From positions 1 to 50,949 of the forward strand of contig JAJDVB010000011.1 of NCBI GenBank assembly GCA_022826345.1: a stretch of 50,949 bases of DNA, written 5' to 3'. The stretch is from Alphaproteobacteria bacterium (lineage in GTDB: Bacteria; Pseudomonadota; Alphaproteobacteria; UBA828). The position numbers and the translations under genes were made by a program. Under the pieces are notes generated by a model. It was given only the letters and a program-made list of their open reading frames with translations. It was not told the DNA's origin and did not search any database. Shown here piece by piece: positions 16,833 to 24,658 of this stretch; the stretch's first letter is position 1, and each line of letters starts with the position of its first letter.

Positions 16833-17677
16833 CCGGGTGCGAGGCCCGCGGGCCGCAGTCTGACCACTAAGATGGCGAGCAGGAGCACCAATGCCTGCGG
16901 AAACGCGCCGCCCAACTGGACGCTGAAGGTGGTTTCGAAGCCACCGATGAAGGTGCTGCCAGTGACGACGCCGAGCATGGATCCCATGCCACCCACAATC
17001 ACTACGAAGAATGACTTGATGAGGTAAGGCAGGCCCATGCCCGGAACCGTGGCCGTAATCGGCGCGATGAGTGCGCCCGCAAGAGCGGCCAGTGCCGCGC
17101 CCGTCACGAAGGCAATGCGATAGGTACGCTGGACATCGACGCCAAGTACCGAGGCCATGCCGTTGTTCTGGATGGCACTCCGCAAGTCGAGGCCCAGGTT
17201 ACTCCGATGATAGAAAAAAATTACTATTCCGATGACCGTGAAACCGAAGAATATGAGAAAAATGCGGTAGAGTGGATATTCTGCACCCAATACGTTAACC
17301 AATCCGGGCAAGGGATCACCAACGCCGATGGGTGACGGTCCAAAAATAAGTTCCAGCGATTTCTGGATGATCAGGCTCACGCCAAATGTCGCAATAATGG
17401 TATCGATTGGGCGCTTGTAAAGGAAGCGGATAAGAGAGGACTCCAGTGCAAGTCCTGCTGCGGCTCCGACGATAGGGGCAAGCAAGAGCCCAATCCAAAA
17501 CGATCCCGTGACCATGGTGATAAGCGCCGCGGTATAGGCGCCGATCGTCAGCAATTCGCCATGCGCCAAATTGATGACGTTCATCATGCCAAAGATGATC
17601 GCCATGCCTATGGAAACCAACGCCAAAATGCTTATGAGGCTAAGCGCGCTCAGAGTTGACGCGGCGAACACTTCCAT
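16829..17677 (-). CDS. Urea/amide-type ABC importer permease (LivH/UrtB family)
   Basis: First gene of the minus-strand importer operon (282 residues from the chosen start). Family landmarks are GMMNVINLAHGELLTIGAYT near the N-terminus, RFLYKRPIDTIIATFGVSL in the middle and SFFVVIVGGMGSMLGVVTG near the C-terminus. The frame is open to a TTG at 17719, but ATG at 17677 (MEVFAASTLSALS) is preferred because it has a GAGG site 6 nt upstream and lacks the Pro/Arg-rich extension. It overlaps the LivM-type gene by 4 nt. Confidence 0.87.
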   Translation of the reverse strand: MEVFAASTLSALSLISILALVSIGMAIIFGMMNVINLAHGELLTIGAYTAALITMVTGSFWIGLLLAPIVGAAAGLALESSLIRFLYKRPIDTIIATFGVSLIIQKSLELIFGPSPIGVGDPLPGLVNVLGAEYPLYRIFLIFFGFTVIGIVIFFYHRSNLGLDLRSAIQNNGMASVLGVDVQRTYRIAFVTGAALAALAGALIAPITATVPGMGLPYLIKSFFVVIVGGMGSMLGVVTGSTFIGGFETTFSVQLGGAFPQALVLLLAILVVRLRPAGLAPG

Positions 17678-17985
17678 AGGCGGCCTCGTTGGCAGGCGCG
17701 CGGGTGCTGCGGAAACCAACTATAGGGGATAGGGAAGCCCCCGAGAACAGAGAGTATCTCGCCGCCCACCCCCATGCATCGCCGCCTTGACCCGCCGATG
17801 AGGTGCGGCTGCCTCACTGGGTCGTGCAATACGGATTGCCCTCGAGCGCGCCGATGCAGATCTCGAGTGCCGATGTTGACACGTGCGAGGCCGGAGGCTT
17901 GCGCATACGAGGCGGCCATTCCTAGTATGGAGTACGACACTGGACACGCATGAACCATGGTGTCCCGTGGGCAGGAGAGCGACAC
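17678..17985. promoter_or_regulatory. Divergent promoter region between the amide importer and the RutB-like genes
   Basis: This 308-bp gap drives both the minus-strand importer and the plus-strand amidohydrolases. For the minus strand, TATAGT (17724-17719) is a good -10 candidate about 42 nt before the permease ATG, with only a weak -35. For the plus strand, TTGCGC (17899-17904) and TAGTAT (17923-17928), 18 nt apart, form a weak candidate; TTGACA at 17876-17881 has no well-placed -10. No clear operator palindrome was found. Sharing of the region suggests joint control. Confidence 0.4.
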
Positions 17986-18684
17986 ATGGAAGCCAAGCTC
18001 GCGCGTGACGGAACTGCACTCATCGTCGTCGATATGCAGAACGCATATCTGCATCCAGAGGGCTCGTTTGCGAGGCTCTGGCCTGAGGCCGCTAATCAGG
18101 ACGTCGACCACATCGAGGCTGTCAACGACCCAATAGCGGCCGGAAAGCAATTCGATTTGACCCTGCTGCGACGCGCCGTCCCGGGCTGTGCGAGACTGAT
18201 TGCGGCTGCCCGCGAAGCCGACGTGCCGGTGATCTATTTGACCTATGTTTACCGCGAAGACTACCGCGACGGAGGCGTCCTAATCCAAGAGATCAACCCC
18301 GACTTCAAGAGCGTGGGTTATGTCGCGGATGGGACGTGGGACGCCGAGATTGTCGACGAGTTGAAGCCGGAAAGCGGTGATATCGTCGTCAAGAAGTCGC
18401 GCTACAGCGGTTTTCACGCGACCCGTTTGGAGACGGTATTGCGCAGCCTGCACGCAGAGACACTCGTCATGTGCGGGGTCACCACACACTTCTGCGTCGA
18501 ATGCACGGCGCGGGACGCACACATGCGTGACTACCGGGTCTTTATCGCGAGCGACGCAACCGACGAAGTCAACGAAGTCTGGAAGCGAACGGCGTTGGCA
18601 AGCTTTGCCTACGGCTTCGGCTGGGTCGTCGAGGTTGACGATATTGCAAGGGCCTGGAACGTCGGCACCTCGGGTGTCACCTGA
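17986..18684 (+). CDS. Isochorismatase-fold amidohydrolase, RutB-like (copy 1)
   Basis: Cysteine hydrolase (232 residues) related to RutB, which hydrolyses ureidoacrylate in uracil breakdown. The catalytic triad is visible as D16 (ALIVVDMQNAY), K136 (DIVVKKSRYSGF) and C170 (VTTHFCVECTARDA). The stretch GTWDAEIVDELKPESGDIVV closely follows the corresponding part of RutB as I recall it. The frame opens earlier (17950), but ATG at 17986 has an AGGAG site 8 nt upstream. A close paralogue follows after 40 nt. Other members of the fold (biuret hydrolase, N-carbamoyl amidases, maleamate amidohydrolase NicF) remain possible; RutB is favoured by the DELKP segment and the RutD-like neighbour. Confidence 0.8.
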   Translation: MEAKLARDGTALIVVDMQNAYLHPEGSFARLWPEAANQDVDHIEAVNDPIAAGKQFDLTLLRRAVPGCARLIAAAREADVPVIYLTYVYREDYRDGGVLIQEINPDFKSVGYVADGTWDAEIVDELKPESGDIVVKKSRYSGFHATRLETVLRSLHAETLVMCGVTTHFCVECTARDAHMRDYRVFIASDATDEVNEVWKRTALASFAYGFGWVVEVDDIARAWNVGTSGVT

Positions 18685-18724
18685 CGACCGAGGCAGAACC
18701 TCGCGTGCCACAGCGGAGGCCGCC

Positions 18725-19405
18725 GTGGCAGGTCGACTGAACCGCGAACGCGCCGCGCTCATCGTCGTCGACATGCAGAATGCGTATCTGCACCCGAAGG
18801 GGTCGTTCGCGAGGCTCTGGCCGCAGGCGGCCAGCGAGAACGCGGGCAGCATAGACGTGCTCAACGACCCGGTCGCTGCCGGCAAACAGTTCGATCTGAC
18901 GCTGTTGCGGCACGCCATCCCGGGCTGCGCAACGCTGATCGGAGCAGCGCGCAAGGCGGGTGTTCCGGTCATCTATCTGACCTACGTGTACCGCGCCGAC
19001 TATCGTGACGGCGGTGTGCTGATCCAGCACATCAATCCCGCCTTCAAGGATGTGGGTTACGTCGCGGAGGGTACCTGGGATGCGGAGGTGGTGGACGAAC
19101 TGAAGCCCGAGCCTAGCGACATCGTCGTCAAGAAGTCTCGCTACAGTGGCTTCTACGGCTCGCGTCTGGAACCGGTCCTGCGAAGTCTCGGTGCCGAGAC
19201 CCTCGTGATGTGCGGCGTTGGCACGCATCATTGCGTCGAATGCACGGCACGCGACGCCCACATGCGCGACTACCGGGTCTTCATAACGCGCGACGCAACC
19301 GGCGAGGCCAACCAGACCTGGAAGGAGGCTTCGTTGGCGGCCTTCGAGCAGGGTTTCGGCTGGGTCGTCGACGTCGCGGATGTCGTCGACGCTTGGGGTG
19401 CGTAA
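18725..19405 (+). CDS. Isochorismatase-fold amidohydrolase, RutB-like (copy 2)
   Basis: Tandem paralogue of the preceding gene (226 residues), colinear with it without gaps from ALIVVDMQNAY onwards and about three quarters identical by eye. It retains the triad D16, K136 and C170 (GVGTHHCVECTARDA). No in-frame ATG is well placed; GTG at 18725 follows GGAGG by 5 nt and gives an N-terminus equal in length to that of copy 1. Differences cluster around YSGFYGSRLEP and GVGTHHC, next to the catalytic Cys, where copy 1 has YSGFHATRLET and GVTTHFC. That pattern suggests different substrate preference, or simply drift after duplication. Confidence 0.8.
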   Translation: MAGRLNRERAALIVVDMQNAYLHPKGSFARLWPQAASENAGSIDVLNDPVAAGKQFDLTLLRHAIPGCATLIGAARKAGVPVIYLTYVYRADYRDGGVLIQHINPAFKDVGYVAEGTWDAEVVDELKPEPSDIVVKKSRYSGFYGSRLEPVLRSLGAETLVMCGVGTHHCVECTARDAHMRDYRVFITRDATGEANQTWKEASLAAFEQGFGWVVDVADVVDAWGA

Positions 19406-19434
19406 GGCCGCAGCACGAGGAAGAGGGCACTCCC

Positions 19435-20232
19435 ATGCAGCGAGCCAGAGTAGGCGACATCGAAATTGCCTACGCGCGTCACGGAGAAGGGCCGGCCGTC
19501 ATGCTTGTTTCGGGCCTCGGCGGCGTCGGCTCCTACTGGAATCCTCAGATCGAGGCGTTTGCCCGGTCCTTCACGGTCATCACCCACGACCATCGCGGGA
19601 CCGGGCAAAGCACACGCTTCGAGGGCGAGTACTCCGTGGACATGTTGGCGGCCGACGCGCTGGGCCTCATGGACGCCCTGGGGATCGAGCGCGCCCATTT
19701 CGTCGGCCATTCCACAGGCGGTGCGATTGCGCAGACTCTCGCAATCGAGCACCCGGCGCGCGTTCAGAGCATGGTGCAATACGCGAGCTGGACAAAGGCG
19801 GACGGCCATGTGCGTTTGTGCTTCTTCGTTCGCCGCAGTCTGCTGCTCGACAGCGGTGCCCTCGCCTACATAAAAGCGACGCCGCTGTTCCTCATGCCCA
19901 ACTGGTGGATCCGCGACAACGAGGAGACGCTCGAAAAGGCTGCACTCGACACTCTCGACAGTTTCCCGAGTGTCGAGATCGCCGACGCCCGGATCGACGC
20001 GGTACTCGCCTTCGATCGCACCGAGCAGTTGGACACGATCCGCACACCGACGCTGGTTCTATGCGCGCAAGACGACATTCTCACACCGCCCTACTACTCG
20101 GAGGAACTGGCACGCCGAATTCCGGGAGCCGAGCTGGTGATGTTGGAAAAGGGCGGTCATGCCTGCTCTCAGACGACACCAGCGCAGTTCAACGAGGCCG
20201 TTCTTCCCTTTCTTCTTCGCAAGGAGCAATGA
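19435..20232 (+). CDS. Alpha/beta hydrolase, RutD-like
   Basis: Cytoplasmic hydrolase (265 residues) resembling RutD, the aminoacrylate-removing enzyme of the Rut pathway: VSGLGGVGSYWNPQ, THDHRGTGQST, and the C-terminal GGHACSQTTPAQFNEAVLPF all parallel RutD as I recall it. A full hydrolase triad is visible: S93 in VGHSTGGA, D213 or D214 in CAQDDILTP, and H242 in KGGHAC. ATG at 19435 has purine-rich GAGGAAGAGG upstream. It lies 29 nt after RutB-like copy 2 and is likely in one mRNA with both copies. An alternative is an N-formylmaleamate deformylase-like (NicD) role. RutA, RutC, RutE, RutF and RutG are not in the window. Confidence 0.78.
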   Translation: MQRARVGDIEIAYARHGEGPAVMLVSGLGGVGSYWNPQIEAFARSFTVITHDHRGTGQSTRFEGEYSVDMLAADALGLMDALGIERAHFVGHSTGGAIAQTLAIEHPARVQSMVQYASWTKADGHVRLCFFVRRSLLLDSGALAYIKATPLFLMPNWWIRDNEETLEKAALDTLDSFPSVEIADARIDAVLAFDRTEQLDTIRTPTLVLCAQDDILTPPYYSEELARRIPGAELVMLEKGGHACSQTTPAQFNEAVLPFLLRKEQ

Positions 20233-20289
20233 GATTTGGCGTATGTTCTTGACTTGGTTATGGGAGAGAAAAGCAGGTTATGGGGGCCG

Positions 20290-20383
20290 CTGTTGTTCGG
20301 CGTGCAAATCTGACCCCTCAGTATCAAGCCACTTCAATAGGTTATCGCGCTGATCGGCGCGCAACTCACGTGCCGAACAACAG
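20290..20383. repeat. 12-bp inverted repeat pair at the left edge of the element scar
   Basis: CTGTTGTTCGGC (20290-20301) and its reverse complement GCCGAACAACAG (20372-20383) flank about 70 bp. The enclosed DNA begins with CAAATCTGACCCC, which resembles insertion-sequence ends of the IS21 type as I recall them. The right arm is where helicase homology stops. This may be a decayed insertion-sequence end; no transposase is present. Confidence 0.4.
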
Positions 20384-20384
20384 T

Positions 20385-22285
20385 CAAGAGGTCCCGCGGC
20401 GAGCGCCGATGATCGATCTCCTTCGGCGCAATGAGGCTATCGTCGTCTGTATCCCCGTACGTCTCCGTGGCCCCGTCGATGAGATGTTTCACCAGCCGGT
20501 TCTGCCGAAGCTGATCGGAGCGGTCGACCAGGTCCTTCCACATGAGATATTTGGCGAATGAGAAGGTCGAGCGCGCGAGCTCCTCGACAACTTCAAAGCC
20601 CGCGACCTCACGCACCCTCCGCCGCATGATCTCGAAAATGAGCGGGACATCGATCCCGCTTTCGTCGCGCGGCAGCTCACCCTCCAGCTCCGGAACGCGG
20701 AGTTGGAAGTCGCGTTTCAAGAACTCGAGCAGCGTCGAGTTGATCCTTACGTCGTCCTCATGGTGTGCGATACGAAACGGAGATTGGGCCGAGCGACGCT
20801 CCAGCTTGACGGGGATTAGGACAAGCGGAGCGCGGTAGACGCGCGTATCGCCTTCGGTCTTCTTCCATCGGAGGAACCCTGCGGCGAGAAAGAGCGTGTT
20901 CGTGCCCCCTTCCTGCATGTCGCTCCTCGCCCGGCGATAGAGCGTCAGCAGACGGTTATTCATCTCCTGGCCAGTGAGCGGCACGACGACCTGTCGACGC
21001 TCGAAGGCATCGCGGATGACCTCTTCCTCCATCCGCTGCGCGTCCTCTGGGGAAACCGTCCGGTCGCCGAACGGATCGTTGTCGTTCAGCGAGAACCCTT
21101 GAAACTTCTTTCCAGCGGCGAGCTCGTCTTCGAGCACGGCAACGCTCGGACAGCGCAGAGGGAGCGTTTGCTTGCTGTCGCGGTAGTTGAGCAGGCGATT
21201 TCGGAGCGACAGATCGAGAAGCTTGCGTTGCCATCGCTCAATGCGGTCCTGAGGGGTTTCGGGCGGCTCTTCGCTGATTTCGCTCGGCAGCAACCCGAAG
21301 TCCGGTAATGGGGGCAGGGCCGCAGGAGCCGTCTCGTCGGTTGGGCTGGGTTCGGAGGGATCCGGTCTCCTGTGACTCGCAAGGGGCCGGATGCGGGCTG
21401 CACGACTGCGCGCAATGTCGACAGCCATGACGAATTCGGGGTCGCGGTTCTCGGCAAGCCGACGACGCCCCTCATCGATCGCTTGGTCGAAGCCGATGGA
21501 GGGACGCTTGGTGAGCAATGTTGTCTCGATCGGTTGGAACTCGTGGGCCTGCACGGCTTTGCGGATGGCAACAACATCCGGTTCCGTCACATGGCCGAAA
21601 TCCTTCTTGAGAAGCCAGACGCCGACCCATGCGTGGCCCCGCGAGAAGAGAACGACAGGGTTTAGGCCCGCGGCTTCGAATGCCGCGGCAAGAAAGAGCG
21701 TGGAATCGAGGCAGGTGACGAAGGCCCCCGTCGGAAATGCGACCTGGCCCCCTGATCTTCTGACCCTCTCTTTCGAAAGATGCTGGCGGCTCGGCGTAGG
21801 TGAGCGCGAGACCGGTAACAGCGGACCAGATTGCACCGGCAAGCATGTAGGATCGGCGGGGATCGCCCGACTGGTAGCCGTTCATCGAACCGTCGTGGCC
21901 TGCATCCTCCAGTATGCGTGCCGCTCCCTTGAGGATGCGGGCCACCGCAGGATCGTTCGGGGAAACGAAGGCAGCGAGGATTTGAGCCATGTCGCCTACG
22001 CCGCCCCACTCGTCGCGGGCGAGCAGCTCTATCCGGCGCTTCTGGACTATCGTCTCAAGCCCCAGCGCCTCCATCCGGAATTCAAGTTCGCCGATCTCCG
22101 CTTCATCGAGACCTGCCAGCCGTTCGATGTCGAGGGGAGTGGAGATTCCCCGCACCGAGAGATGAGACCCCGGCGCGACACGGTCGATGGTCCACGTCTT
22201 CTCGCGGATGATCGGAGGGGAGGCCCGAAGAGTGATCCTTATGTCGGTGAGTGCCGTGTCGGTCGGGTTTTCGACCGTGATCGCG
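20385..22285 (-). pseudogene. Remnant of a large DUF4011-type superfamily 1 helicase (frameshifted, truncated at both ends)
   Basis: Reading leftwards, homology starts near 22285 (ITVENPTDTALTDIRITLRA), continues through IELLARDEWGG, AAFVSPNDPAVARILKGAA, MNGYQSGDPRRSY and LTYAEPPASFEREGQKIR, and then switches frame near 21720. The second frame resumes with VTCLDSTLFLAAAFEAAGLN, GHAWVGVWLLKKDF and the DUF4011 core DRIERWQRKLLDLSLRNRLL, ending near DLLTVV at about 20385. Only some 630 residues of a protein usually well over 1,400 residues remain, with no start and no helicase motor motifs. Such proteins often travel in defence or mobile islands. The remnant is nonfunctional as a helicase; the longest open part (about 500 codons) could still be translated. 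Confidence 0.75.
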
Positions 22286-22657
22286 CCGGAGCTGGCGAAG
22301 GAACTGGCCCACCTTCCGCCCGACCAAATGATGCTGTTGGCGCACGGGACACAGGCGAAGGGGTACACGGCAGACTCGCTCGGCAACTGGTTCCGCGACA
22401 TGTGCGCGGAAGCGGACCTGCCTCATTGCTCGGCTCATGGACTGCGCAAGGCCGGCGCCCGTCGGCTGGCGGAGCACGGTGCGACCGAATGGGAGGTGAT
22501 GGCCTTCCTCGCGCACCGCACTGCGAAGGAGGCGAGTCGTTACACGGCGGCTGCCAACCGGGCGAAACTGACGAGCTCCGGCATGGCCAAGTTGGGGGTA
22601 GATCACGAACAAGTTTTGTCCAACCTTTCCGAAAGGTTGGACAAACCGGGGATCTAA
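22285..22657 (+). pseudogene. C-terminal fragment of a tyrosine integrase next to tRNA-Glu
   Basis: The catalytic C-terminal part of a phage-type site-specific recombinase is readable: GNWFRDMCAEADLPHCSAHG, with HGLRKAGARRLAEHGATEWE carrying the HxxR box, then LAHRTAKEASRYTAAANRAKL with the attacking Tyr. The N-terminal domain and first catalytic Arg are absent. An open frame does extend upstream to 22187, but that part is antisense to the helicase remnant, so the fragment begins at a deletion joint near 22285. The stop lies 33 nt from the 3' end of tRNA-Glu, the usual position of such integrases relative to their attachment site. Confidence 0.75.
22615..22645. repeat. Perfect 31-nt palindrome at the end of the integrase fragment
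   Basis: The arms TTTGTCCAACCTTTC (22615-22629) and GAAAGGTTGGACAAA (22631-22645) are exact reverse complements around a single C. It overlaps the last coding residues of the integrase, 45 nt from the tRNA end. It can act as a bidirectional terminator or a protein-binding site of the element. Confidence 0.65.
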
Positions 22658-22689
22658 GTATATGAAATATAGTAATAAAATGGAACGGG

Positions 22690-22764
22690 TGGTGACCCCT
22701 ACGGGAATTGAACCCGTGTCTCCACCTTGAAAGAGTGGTGTCCTAACCTCTAGACGAAGGGGTC
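22690..22764 (-). tRNA. tRNA-Glu (anticodon TTC)
   Basis: The minus strand folds as a complete tRNA: acceptor GACCCCT/AGGGGTC, D arm GTCTAGAGGTTAGGAC, anticodon stem CCACT/GGTGG with loop CTTTCAA (anticodon TTC at 22731-22729), and T arm ACGGG TTCAATT CCCGT. A discriminator A and CCA appear to be encoded (22693-22690). Its 3' end faces the integrase fragment and is the presumed attachment site. Confidence 0.93.
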
Positions 22765-22787
22765 ACTGCCTTGGGCCGCGTCATGTA

Positions 22788-22802
22788 GCGCGCAGGGCGC
22801 GC
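22788..22802. terminator. Small GC hairpin between recJ and tRNA-Glu
   Basis: GCGCGC, a 3-nt loop and GCGCGC form a perfect stem 27 nt after the recJ stop and 24 nt before the tRNA. There is no U-tract; it may mark the end of the hom-glpX-recJ mRNA. Confidence 0.35.
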
Positions 22803-22828
22803 CTAAATCAAGAGCGATCGAGCGCCCA

Positions 22829-24637
22829 TCAAGGGTCGGACGGCGGGGGCGCCGGGGCACCGTCGTCGATGTGAAGCTCGACCGCGCGGGTGCCGCGTCG
22901 GCGATCAAGGCGGAGCCGGCCCGCCAGGTGGAACGGCTCGCCAGCGCCCGCCAGCAGAGCGTGGCCTAAGGCGTTGTCGGCGGCGCGGAAGGCGATGCCC
23001 TTGAGCCGCTTACCCGAGCGGCCCGCAAGCTGGCAGCGCACGTGGCCCCGGCCCACGATATCGGCGCGCAGCAGTTGGGCGCCGGCGATCGCAAAGCGGG
23101 GCTCCGGATTGCCGGCGCCGTAGGGGCCAGCGGCCTCCAGCATTTCCAGCAGGTCCGCGCTCGCACCTTCGACGCCGAGCGCGCCGTCGAGCCCGAGGGT
23201 GGGAAGCCGGGCGGCTTCGTCCGCGTCCGCCTCCAGGCGGTGTTGCAGGAACTCTTCCAGCGGCGAGAGCTTCGCCTTCTCCACGGTGAAGCCCGCCGCC
23301 ATCGGATGGCCGCCGCCGTTGACCAGCAGCCCGGCCTGCCGTGCGGCGGTGATCGCAGCACCGATATCGACGCCCGGCACCGAGCGGCAGGAGGCCTTGC
23401 CGATGCCGTCCGCGCCATCCTCCCAGGCGACGACCACCGCCGGCCGGTTGTAGCGTTCCTTGAGCCGGCTTGCGACGATGCCGATGACGCCCGCGTGCCA
23501 GCGCTCGTCGTGCACGAAGACCAGGGGCGCCGCGGCAGGCGCGACGCCGCTTGCCGTCTCCACCTGCTCGATGGCCTCCTCCAGCACCGCCTGCTCGATC
23601 GCCTGGCGCTCGCGGTTGAGCGCATCGAGATGGCGCGCGATCTCGCGGGCCTTGTCGTCATCCTCTGTGGTCAGCAGGCGCGCGCCCAGGCTGGCCTCGC
23701 CCACCCGGCCACCGGCGTTGACGCGGGGGCCCAGGATGAAGCCCAGGTGGTAGACCCCCGGCGGCTCCTCCAGCCCGGCGACATCGCCCAGCGCCCTGAG
23801 CCCCGCGTTGCGGCGCTGCCGCATCATCGTGAGCCCCTGGCGCACGAAGGCGCGGTTGACGCCGGTGAGAGGCACCACGTCGCAGACGGTGCCGAGCGCC
23901 ACCAGGTCGAGCCATTGCAGCAGGTCCGGCTCCGCCCGCTCGCCGTACCAGCCCGCCTCGCGCAGATGCCGGTTGAGCCCCACGACAAGGAGGAAGGCCA
24001 CGCCCACGGCGGCGAGCTGGCTGTGGGGGCTCGCGTCGTCCAGCCGGTTGGGGTCGATCACGGCGCACGCCTGGGGCAGCCGGGCCTCCGCGACATGGTG
24101 GTCGATCACGATCACGTCGAGGCCCGCGTCGGCGGCGTCTTCGAGCGCGTCGAAGGCGCTGATCCCGCAATCCACCGTGATGACCACTCGCACGTCCTGC
24201 GCGGCCAGCATGCGCATGGCGGTGGCGTTCGGGCCGTAGCCCTCGCGCAGGCGGTCGGGGATGTAGATGGTGGGCGGGTCGGCGACGGCCTCGAGGAACC
24301 GGCTGAGCAGCGCGGCCGAGGTCGCGCCGTCCACGTCGTAGTCGCCGAAGATCGCGATCTTCTCGCCCGCCTCAAGCGCGCGGGCGAGACGCGCGATGGC
24401 CCTCTCCATGCCCTTGAGGTGCAACGGGTCGGGCAGGAGGCGGCGCAGAGTCGGGTCGAGATAGTCCGGCGCGTCTTCCGCCGCGATGCCGCGCGCCGCG
24501 AGCACGCGCCCGACCAGCTCCGGCACCTCGATCGCTTGGGCGAGGGTGAGGCCCGACATCGAATCGTCGAGCCTTGCGCGCCAGCGCTTGCCGAGCAGCG
24601 ACCGCTCGACCCCGAGCATCGCCGCCCCGTCGTTCAT
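22829..24637 (-). CDS. recJ: Single-stranded-DNA-specific 5'-3' exonuclease RecJ
   Basis: Repair and recombination exonuclease of the DHH family acting with RecQ/RecFOR and mismatch repair. The 602-residue length is typical. The DHH-family metal motifs are visible in order: FGDYDVDGATS (about residue 96), VDCGIS, VIDHHVAE, and GGRVGEASLGARLL after the linker. The C-terminal DHHA1 motif is GGGHPMAAGFTV, and an OB-like tail ends the protein. The N-terminus (LGVERSLLGKRW) fits alphaproteobacterial RecJ. It starts 21 nt after glpX and ends the hom-glpX-recJ operon, an order seen in alphaproteobacteria. The very long plus-strand frame opposite it is a composition artefact. Confidence 0.95.
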   Translation of the reverse strand: MNDGAAMLGVERSLLGKRWRARLDDSMSGLTLAQAIEVPELVGRVLAARGIAAEDAPDYLDPTLRRLLPDPLHLKGMERAIARLARALEAGEKIAIFGDYDVDGATSAALLSRFLEAVADPPTIYIPDRLREGYGPNATAMRMLAAQDVRVVITVDCGISAFDALEDAADAGLDVIVIDHHVAEARLPQACAVIDPNRLDDASPHSQLAAVGVAFLLVVGLNRHLREAGWYGERAEPDLLQWLDLVALGTVCDVVPLTGVNRAFVRQGLTMMRQRRNAGLRALGDVAGLEEPPGVYHLGFILGPRVNAGGRVGEASLGARLLTTEDDDKAREIARHLDALNRERQAIEQAVLEEAIEQVETASGVAPAAAPLVFVHDERWHAGVIGIVASRLKERYNRPAVVVAWEDGADGIGKASCRSVPGVDIGAAITAARQAGLLVNGGGHPMAAGFTVEKAKLSPLEEFLQHRLEADADEAARLPTLGLDGALGVEGASADLLEMLEAAGPYGAGNPEPRFAIAGAQLLRADIVGRGHVRCQLAGRSGKRLKGIAFRAADNALGHALLAGAGEPFHLAGRLRLDRRRGTRAVELHIDDGAPAPPPSDP

Positions 24638-24658
24638 GAAGTCAGGAGCCTGTGCAGA

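Noticed and set aside
17986..20232. Assignment of the three hydrolases as NicF/NicD of nicotinate degradation
   Set aside because: The pairing of an isochorismatase-fold amidase with an alpha/beta hydrolase fits, but the DELKP...DIVV segment and the GGHAC...P..FN end follow RutB and RutD more closely, and no other nic genes are seen. Kept only as an alternative.
20334..21842. The helicase fragment as an intact 502-residue defence gene
   Set aside because: Its first residues are out-of-frame sequence, the true N-terminal homology continues in another frame upstream, and it lacks the helicase motor; it is a remnant.
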